From positions 1 to 8,431 of the forward strand of contig CALCIC010000271.1 of NCBI GenBank assembly GCA_937907405.1: a DNA stretch of 8,431 nucleotides. Direction: 5' to 3'. The DNA comes from an uncultured Isosphaeraceae bacterium (GTDB lineage: Bacteria > Planctomycetota > Planctomycetia > Isosphaerales > Isosphaeraceae). The notes beneath the pieces were generated by a model that saw nothing but the letters and a program-made list of their open reading frames with translations, made no database searches and was not told where the DNA came from. The translations under genes and the position numbers were made by a program. Each line of letters opens with the position of its first letter. Positions within the stretch are counted from its first letter, which is position 1. Below, one piece after another: positions 5,974 to 8,431 of the stretch.

Positions 5974-7266
5974 ATGGGGCGAGCTTCGAGGGCGAGGGCC
6001 TGGGAGGTGACGTTCGCCGGGACGGCGGTCAACCTTTGCCTGGGCATCCTTTATGCGTGGAGCGTCTGGAAGGGGAACCTCGTCGGCGACGCCGAGCATC
6101 CGCCGGGGTCGGCGATGTCGGGGGTGAACGCGGGGTGGACGTACCTCACCGACGCGCAGGCGACCTGGGCCTACGCCGCCTGCGGGATGATCTTCGCGGT
6201 GATGATGATCCCCGGAGGCCGGATTCAGGACCGCTACGGGCCCAGGTTCGGCGCGACGCTCGGCGGGCTGTTCCTGGCGGCCGGCTGCATCCTGGCCGGG
6301 CTGATGAAGTCGTACGTCGGGCTGTTGCTCGGGTTCGGCGTGCTGGGGGGGATCGGGATGGGGTTCGGCTACGCGGCGACGACCCCGGCGGCGGTCAAGT
6401 GGTTCGGCCCGCACCGCCGGGGGCTGGTCGTGGGGCTCGTGGTCGGCGGCTACGGCGCGGCGGCGATCTACATCGCGCCGCTGGCCAAGAGCCTCATCGC
6501 CAACTACGGGCTCTCGGGGAGCTTCATCGGGCTGGGAATCCTGTTCGCCGTGGTGGTCGTGGCGGCCGCCCGGCTGCTCGTCTTCCCGCCGGCCGACTAT
6601 GTGCCCCCAGCCTCCGACGCGGCGGCCTCGACGAAGCTGTCGGTCGTCGACTGGACCGCGCCGGAGATGCTGCGGACCTGGCAGTACTACGGCCTGGTGT
6701 TCCTGTTCATCGGCTCGGCCCAGTCGGGGCTGCTGATCATCGCCAACGCCGCGCCGCTGCTGAACACGACGGCCAAGAGCCTGGCGTTCTTCGCGGCCAA
6801 CGCCTGGCTGCTCGCCTCGTTCGGCGGGCTGGTGAACGCCTCGGGGCGGGTCGGCACCGGGTTCTACTCGGATCGGATCGGACGGTCGAACGCATATGTC
6901 GTGAACGGCGTGATCTCGGCGGCCTGTCTGTTCCTGATGCCCTCGATCATAGCGTCGGAGAGCGTGCTGTTGTTGTTCGTGGCCGTCGGGGTGGCGTACT
7001 GGCAGTACGGCGGCGCGCTCGCGCTCATGCCGGCGTTCACGGCCGACTTCTTCGGAGCCAGGAACATGGGGTTCAACTATGGTTTCGTGTTCCTGGGATG
7101 GGGGATCGCGTTCTTCGTCCCCCAGGTCGCCGGCTACATCAAGGACGCCACCGGGAGCCTGGACGCCGCGTTCCACCTCTCGGGCGCGCTGCTGGTCGCG
7201 GCCGTGGTCCTCAGCCTCGTCCTCAGGAGGCCGCTGAAAACCATCGAGACGCCCGCGGCGGCCTGA
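5974..7266 (+). CDS. MFS transporter, OFA (oxalate/formate antiporter)-like
   Basis: A 430-residue, 12-span inner-membrane carrier of the major facilitator superfamily. Span 1 starts at about residue 12. The loop 2-3 motif GGRIQDRYGPR is at 81-91 and its second-half counterpart GRVGTGFYSDRIGR at 291-304. Between them lie the glycine-rich LGGIGMGFGYAATTPAAVKWF at about 124-144 and HRRGLVVGLVVGGYG at 147-161. The last two resemble the OFA family, whose known members exchange oxalate and formate or move other small carboxylates. A central loop (205-235) separates the six-span halves. The start has GAGGGGG about six bases before the ATG. The substrate cannot be read from sequence: no oxalate or formate enzyme gene is nearby, and the name should stay at family level. 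Codon use is strongly GC3-biased, like argH. The long open frames overlapping it on both strands are shadows. Confidence 0.9.
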   Translation: MGRASRARAWEVTFAGTAVNLCLGILYAWSVWKGNLVGDAEHPPGSAMSGVNAGWTYLTDAQATWAYAACGMIFAVMMIPGGRIQDRYGPRFGATLGGLFLAAGCILAGLMKSYVGLLLGFGVLGGIGMGFGYAATTPAAVKWFGPHRRGLVVGLVVGGYGAAAIYIAPLAKSLIANYGLSGSFIGLGILFAVVVVAAARLLVFPPADYVPPASDAAASTKLSVVDWTAPEMLRTWQYYGLVFLFIGSAQSGLLIIANAAPLLNTTAKSLAFFAANAWLLASFGGLVNASGRVGTGFYSDRIGRSNAYVVNGVISAACLFLMPSIIASESVLLLFVAVGVAYWQYGGALALMPAFTADFFGARNMGFNYGFVFLGWGIAFFVPQVAGYIKDATGSLDAAFHLSGALLVAAVVLSLVLRRPLKTIETPAAA

Positions 7267-7487
7267 CGATTGCGGAATTCCCCGCCGGGCGCTCACCTCG
7301 GACCTCCCGTCGACGCCTATTTGTTTAGATTTCTTAATGGAGGCATGTAGGCTTCCAATGCCCGTCAAGAACATGATAATCTGAACGCCGACAGCTCCGA
7401 CCGCGCCGTTGTCGTGCCTCCAGAGGAATGCGGGTCGAGCGAGGTCGAGGCCCCCACGGCCCGATTCGTTGCGGATTTTCAACTTAA

Positions 7488-7527
7488 CCACCGCCCGCCG
7501 TCAGGATTGCTTGTAGCGGGGCGGTGG
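7488..7527. repeat. Inverted repeat upstream of hppA
   Basis: CCACCGCCC at 7488-7496 and GGGCGGTGG at 7519-7527 are perfect reverse complements separated by 22 bases. The right arm lies inside the spacer of the candidate hppA promoter and the -35 lies in the loop, so it could be an operator or a chance hairpin in GC-rich DNA. Confidence 0.5.
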
Positions 7528-7540
7528 GCGTCAGCATAAT
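7511..7540 (+). promoter_or_regulatory. Candidate hppA promoter
   Basis: TTGTAG (7511-7516, 3/6) is followed after 18 bases by CATAAT (7535-7540, 5/6). It would start transcripts near 7547 and give a leader of about 85 nt. The -35 match is weak. Confidence 0.3.
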
Positions 7541-7632
7541 CAATCCCTCGACCGCCGGCCCGAAGACACCGCCTCTCCGTCGAGCGGGGAACGGCGCCGG
7601 CTCACCCCGTTACGGACGGCTGAATAGGTATC

Positions 7633-8431
7633 ATGGCGAACACAACACGTTGGATCGTCCCGGCGGCCGTATTGGCCGTCGCCGGGCTGGCGCTCGCTGT
7701 TCCGACCCCGGCCGCCGCGAGCGAGGCGGACCTGATCCTGCCCGACCTGGCGGCGCGTGCGTATTTAGGCGGTTTAATCAACGGCCGGACGCTGCTGATG
7801 GGGGGCCTGGCGGTCTGCGCCCTGGGGCTGGCCTTCGGGCTGGTCTTTTATCGGCAGCTTGAGAAACTTCCCGTGCATCACACGATGCGCGAGGTGAGCG
7901 AGTTGATCTACGCGACCTGCAAGACGTATCTGCTCCATCAGGGCAAGTTCATCATGGTGCTCTGGGCGTTCATCGCGGCGGTGATCGTCGCGTACTTCGG
8001 CTTCATGTCGGAGGGGAACGGCGAGCGGGCCGTCGAGGGGCTCCGCGAGGTTTCGAGGCTGGTGAAGGTGCCGGTGATCCTGGCGTTCAGCCTGCTGGGG
8101 ATCGCCGGCAGCTATCTGGTCGCCTGGTTCGGCATCCGGATCAACACGTTCGCCAACAGCCGGACCAGCATGGCCAGCCTGAAGGGGCTGCCGTATCTCT
8201 GCTACTCGATCCCGCTGAAGGCCGGGATGTCGATCGGCATGGTCCTGATCAGCGTCGAGCTGCTGATCATGCTTTGCATCCTGCTGTTCGTCCCCCGAGA
8301 GCTGGCCGGATCGTGCTTCATCGGGTTCGCGATCGGCGAGTCGCTGGGGGCGGCGGCCCTGCGGGTGGCGGGGGGCATCTTCACCAAGATCGCCGACATC
8401 GGCGCCGACCTGATGAAGATCGTCTTCGGCG
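7633..8431 (+). CDS. hppA: Membrane-bound ion-pumping pyrophosphatase (C-terminus cut by window edge)
   Basis: Membrane pyrophosphatases hydrolyse PPi and pump H+ or Na+ across the membrane. 266 codons are visible of a family usually 650-900 residues long. Residues 1-29 look like a cleavable signal peptide (hydrophobic core 8-22, then TPAAA before S30). Spans follow at about 55-72, 106-124, 146-167, 200-220 and 227-247. Family motifs are GIRINTFANSRT (167-178) and the first substrate-binding motif GGIFTKIADIGADL (247-260), with the conserved lysine K252 and acidic D255 and D259 that contact Mg-PPi. The frame is open to the window edge. The ATG at 7633 has only a weak TAGG upstream, but the signal peptide starts there. 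Whether it is K+-dependent, and whether it pumps H+ or Na+, depends on residues beyond the window. On codon use and motifs the identification is firm. Confidence 0.93.
   Translation, partial: MANTTRWIVPAAVLAVAGLALAVPTPAAASEADLILPDLAARAYLGGLINGRTLLMGGLAVCALGLAFGLVFYRQLEKLPVHHTMREVSELIYATCKTYLLHQGKFIMVLWAFIAAVIVAYFGFMSEGNGERAVEGLREVSRLVKVPVILAFSLLGIAGSYLVAWFGIRINTFANSRTSMASLKGLPYLCYSIPLKAGMSIGMVLISVELLIMLCILLFVPRELAGSCFIGFAIGESLGAAALRVAGGIFTKIADIGADLMKIVFG

Larger units (their letters stand above)
7267..7632. other. 366-bp intergenic region upstream of hppA
   Basis: No gene is supported. The region includes an AT-rich patch (about 7317-7337) unusual for this GC-rich DNA, a weak stem at 7338-7357 without a T-run, a lone GATAAT at 7375-7380 with no good -35, a nine-base-arm inverted repeat at 7488-7527, and a candidate hppA promoter at 7511-7540. 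I see no clear terminator for the MFS gene. Confidence 0.6.

Noticed and set aside
5850..5975. Coding-like minus-strand stretch with a plausible helical peptide (KEAQHSRAVEALQKIGAS)
   Set aside because: The good-looking part is only about 40 residues, the frame decays into shadow sequence of the neighbouring gene, and a plus-strand promoter occupies the same bases. Most likely chance.
5859..7328. 489-codon plus-strand open frame overlapping the MFS gene in another frame
   Set aside because: Extremely arginine- and glycine-rich translation with no family features; the transporter frame shows full homology and membrane periodicity.
7338..7357. Seven-base stem with six-base loop after the MFS gene
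   Set aside because: It contains a wobble pair and is not followed by a T-run on either strand, so it is not supported as an intrinsic terminator.
5926..7491. 521-codon minus-strand open frame opposite the MFS gene
   Set aside because: The translation is low-complexity (R, H, D, Q, P), typical of an antisense GC-rich shadow, and has no ribosome site.
1..8431. CRISPR array, tRNA, rRNA or riboswitch
   Set aside because: No regularly spaced direct repeats, no cloverleaf with a T-loop GGTTCGA-type motif, no rRNA segments and no recognisable lysine or other riboswitch core were seen; the lysA leader is filled by the REP-like repeats.

Overview
The window is GC-rich (roughly two thirds G+C by eye) chromosomal DNA. 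The high-GC3 codon use, the clusters of small membrane proteins with a positively charged N-terminus followed by a hydrophobic stretch, and a signal-peptide-bearing membrane pyrophosphatase all suggest a planctomycete, perhaps of the Isosphaeraceae. That assignment is an inference from style and has not been checked by any search. There are ten protein genes, two of them cut by the window edges, and no rRNA, tRNA or CRISPR array that I could find.

Layout. Positions 1-2751 (minus strand) carry amino-acid biosynthesis: argH (argininosuccinate lyase, last step of arginine synthesis) is upstream of lysA (diaminopimelate decarboxylase, last step of lysine synthesis). They are separated by 250 bp that hold two facing copies of a palindromic REP-like repeat. 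argH has a near-consensus sigma70-type promoter and probably starts at a GTG rather than at the upstream TTG. Positions 2752-3159 are non-coding apart from the argH leader and promoter, and contain a 28-bp, 27/28-matched inverted repeat. Positions 3160-5846 are an accessory block: a small multi-membrane-span protein (+), a parD-parE type II toxin-antitoxin operon (-) with a perfect palindrome upstream as the likely operator, and a tight three-gene plus-strand cluster of small membrane proteins. The first two genes of that cluster look like divergent paralogues, sharing a GLAT[TS]R motif at the same residue positions. Positions 5974-7266 encode a 12-span MFS transporter resembling the oxalate/formate antiporter (OFA) family, with a plausible promoter of its own. 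A 366-bp gap follows, and then hppA (membrane ion-pumping pyrophosphatase) runs off the right edge.

How the genes work together. argH and lysA are housekeeping and possibly co-expressed. The MFS carrier and the pyrophosphatase are separate membrane-transport functions with no visible link. The unknowns are the small membrane proteins around parDE; nothing in their sequences gives a biochemical role. I do not see convincing evidence of a large new system. The best leads are the paralogous membrane-protein cluster, the inverted repeats and the parDE operator.
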